Assembly (NCBI GenBank): GCA_963578625.1
Contig: CAUZEO010000332.1
Coordinates: 1 to 5,948 of the forward strand
DNA from: CAUZEO01 sp963578625
Lineage (GTDB): Bacteria > Verrucomicrobiota > Kiritimatiellia > SLOV01
DNA length: 5,948 nt
Direction: 5' to 3'
Shown: positions 5,059 to 5,948 of the stretch, piece after piece
Position numbering within the stretch: position 1 is the stretch's first letter
How the letters are laid out: each line of letters begins with the position of its first letter
Notes under the pieces: generated by a model
Database searches by the model: none
Seen by the model: the letters and a program-made list of their open reading frames with translations, nothing else
Told to the model about the DNA's origin: nothing
Translations under genes and position numbers: made by a program

Positions 5059-5948
5059 ATGGCAATTCTCGCAACCCTGTTCTTGCTGGCCCTTGCCGGG
5101 GCGACCGTGGCCGCCGGCGAGGAAGTGAACCTGCTCCCCAACGGGGGCTTTGAGAAGGACGAGAACGGGGTCGGCATCGCCGACGGGTGGGTCGCGCAGC
5201 CCTTCCACTTCTCTCGGCAGACGCTGGACGAGGTGCAGTCGTACATCGAGAACCTGCCGCCCTGGGAGCAGTTGCTCGAGGGGAAGACGATCCCCGCCGC
5301 CGACGGCACGGCGATGTGGGCGCGGACGCCGGAAGGGAATTGGCCCGAAAAGATGTTCACGTTCGGGAGCCAGTACTGGGGCTCCTACGAACGACACTGG
5401 AGGCCCGAGGTAAACTGGTACGAGCGGGTCAAACGGGAGGCGATTCCCCGATACTCCCGGTTCGGCGAACTGCCCGTCCCCGAGGACCTGGACCTGGGCG
5501 CCGTCACGCTCATGCTCTCGGCGAAGCGCCCGCACGGGCAGGTGGTGTCCGAGCCGATCGCGGTGAAGCCGGACACGGGGTACCGCCTCCGCTTCTACGT
5601 CAGGACGTGGGGGGGCGGCGAGTACTGGCGGGGACCGCAGGTGCTCGACGGCGCGTGCGATCCCGGGAGCGTGCCGATCGCTGAGGACCTCTACGGAAGG
5701 GCAGAGGTCCTCAACGCGATCCCGGCCGCGTACTGGTGGGGGTCGGGGATCGCCAGGGACCACTGGGCCCGGATGGAACTGCCCTTCCGGACCGGCCCCG
5801 GGTGCGGGAGCATCGTCATCCGCCTGCCGTACAACCACCGCGAAGAGGCCGAGAGACGAGAGATGGGCAACGAGAATTACCGGATCTGGTACGACGACCT
5901 GCGCCTAGTTGAAGACGCCTCGGTGCGGGGCGCGGGGCCGGCGGACGA
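5059..5948 (+). CDS. Secreted protein with carbohydrate-binding (galactose-binding-fold) domain, C-terminus cut by right edge
   Basis: Open from the ATG at 5059 to the window end (296 codons, no stop). GAAAGG lies seven bases before the ATG. Residues 1-19 form a signal peptide with a likely cleavage after AGATVAA, so the protein is exported. The following NLLPNGGFE...ADGW (24-44) opens a CBM4/9-like jelly-roll domain. Its second half is recognisable at 148-186 (AVTLMLSAKRPHGQVV, then TGYRLRFYVRT) and it closes with YRIWYDDLRLVED (274-286). Between Trp44 and about residue 147 lies a Trp/Tyr-rich stretch of about 100 residues, longer than the usual loop and not recognised. Binding of a polysaccharide is inferred from fold and context; a catalytic domain could follow beyond the edge. 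It is divergent from a decayed glycosidase copy and shares its first 30 residues with the gene at 1-91. Confidence 0.85.
   Translation, partial: MAILATLFLLALAGATVAAGEEVNLLPNGGFEKDENGVGIADGWVAQPFHFSRQTLDEVQSYIENLPPWEQLLEGKTIPAADGTAMWARTPEGNWPEKMFTFGSQYWGSYERHWRPEVNWYERVKREAIPRYSRFGELPVPEDLDLGAVTLMLSAKRPHGQVVSEPIAVKPDTGYRLRFYVRTWGGGEYWRGPQVLDGACDPGSVPIAEDLYGRAEVLNAIPAAYWWGSGIARDHWARMELPFRTGPGCGSIVIRLPYNHREEAERREMGNENYRIWYDDLRLVEDASVRGAGPAD

Larger units (their letters stand above)
4896..5149 (-). repeat. Right arm of imperfect inverted duplication
   Basis: This is the reverse-complement partner of 1-362. It is 254 bases long because 101 bases are missing relative to the left arm, plus a four-base gap near 4994. 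The outer part (5041-5149) is 107/109 identical to 109-1, the inner part (4896-4994) is 77/99 identical to 362-264. The inner boundary lies in the mttB-like fragment at about 4895/4896. The outer boundary cannot be set, because the partner is cut by the window edge. Confidence 0.93.

Noticed and set aside
1..5149. Terminal inverted repeats of a transposon or insertion sequence
   Set aside because: The arms are coding and promoter sequence of a paralogous gene pair, they lack target-site duplications at visible ends, and no transposase or integrase lies between them.
4896..5149. Simple palindromic assembly or amplification artefact
   Set aside because: The arms are not identical: they show synonymous codon differences, a stop codon and a 101-base indel, which a fold-back artefact would not create. 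A chimeric junction at 4895 is not fully excluded.
5008..5838. Minus-strand open frame opposite the right secreted-protein gene
   Set aside because: The plus strand has a start site with ribosome binding site, signal peptide and binding-domain motifs; the minus-strand frame is a GC-rich shadow.

Overview
The window is a GC-rich bacterial segment, densely coding, with short intergenic gaps. It carries a predicted TIM-barrel glycosidase, secreted carbohydrate-binding-type proteins, a sugar-acid-type aldolase, an aldehyde dehydrogenase and a remnant of a corrinoid methyltransferase (MttB family). This mix, together with a TTGAC-N18-TAGCGT promoter lying directly against a start codon, suggests a PVC-type bacterium (Lentisphaerota, Kiritimatiellota or Planctomycetota). 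That assignment is a low-confidence inference; there is no rRNA or other marker gene here.

Layout. Positions 1-91 (minus strand) hold the first 30 codons of a secreted protein that runs off the left edge. A divergent promoter region (92-254) separates it from a 697-residue glycosidase-like gene (255-2348, plus). An aldehyde dehydrogenase gene (2365-3867, minus) converges on the glycosidase with only 16 bases between them. A 150-base divergent intergenic region follows, then an HpcH/HpaI-family aldolase (4018-4788, plus). Five bases later comes the N-terminal fragment of an MttB-family methyltransferase (4794-about 4895), which stops abruptly. From there to the right end is a second, inverted copy of the left-edge arrangement: a start-less 33-codon glycosidase remnant (minus), a divergent promoter region, and a secreted carbohydrate-binding-type protein (5059 to the right edge, plus).

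The main discovery is that 1-362 and 4896-5149 form an inverted, partly decayed duplication of one divergent gene pair (secreted binding protein and glycosidase). Its divergence is uneven: 107 of 109 bases are identical over the secreted-protein start, but only 77 of 99 over the glycosidase start. The second copy lost 101 bases between two ATCGATT words, including the start codon, and was joined to a broken mttB-like gene. The glycosidase differences include many synonymous changes and a stop codon, which points to old duplication and decay rather than a simple assembly palindrome, though the junction itself still needs read support.

How the genes could work together (inference): the secreted proteins bind a polysaccharide, the glycosidase trims oligosaccharides, the aldolase splits a 2-keto-3-deoxy sugar acid, and the dehydrogenase oxidises the aldehyde released. 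The sequence does not reveal the actual sugar.
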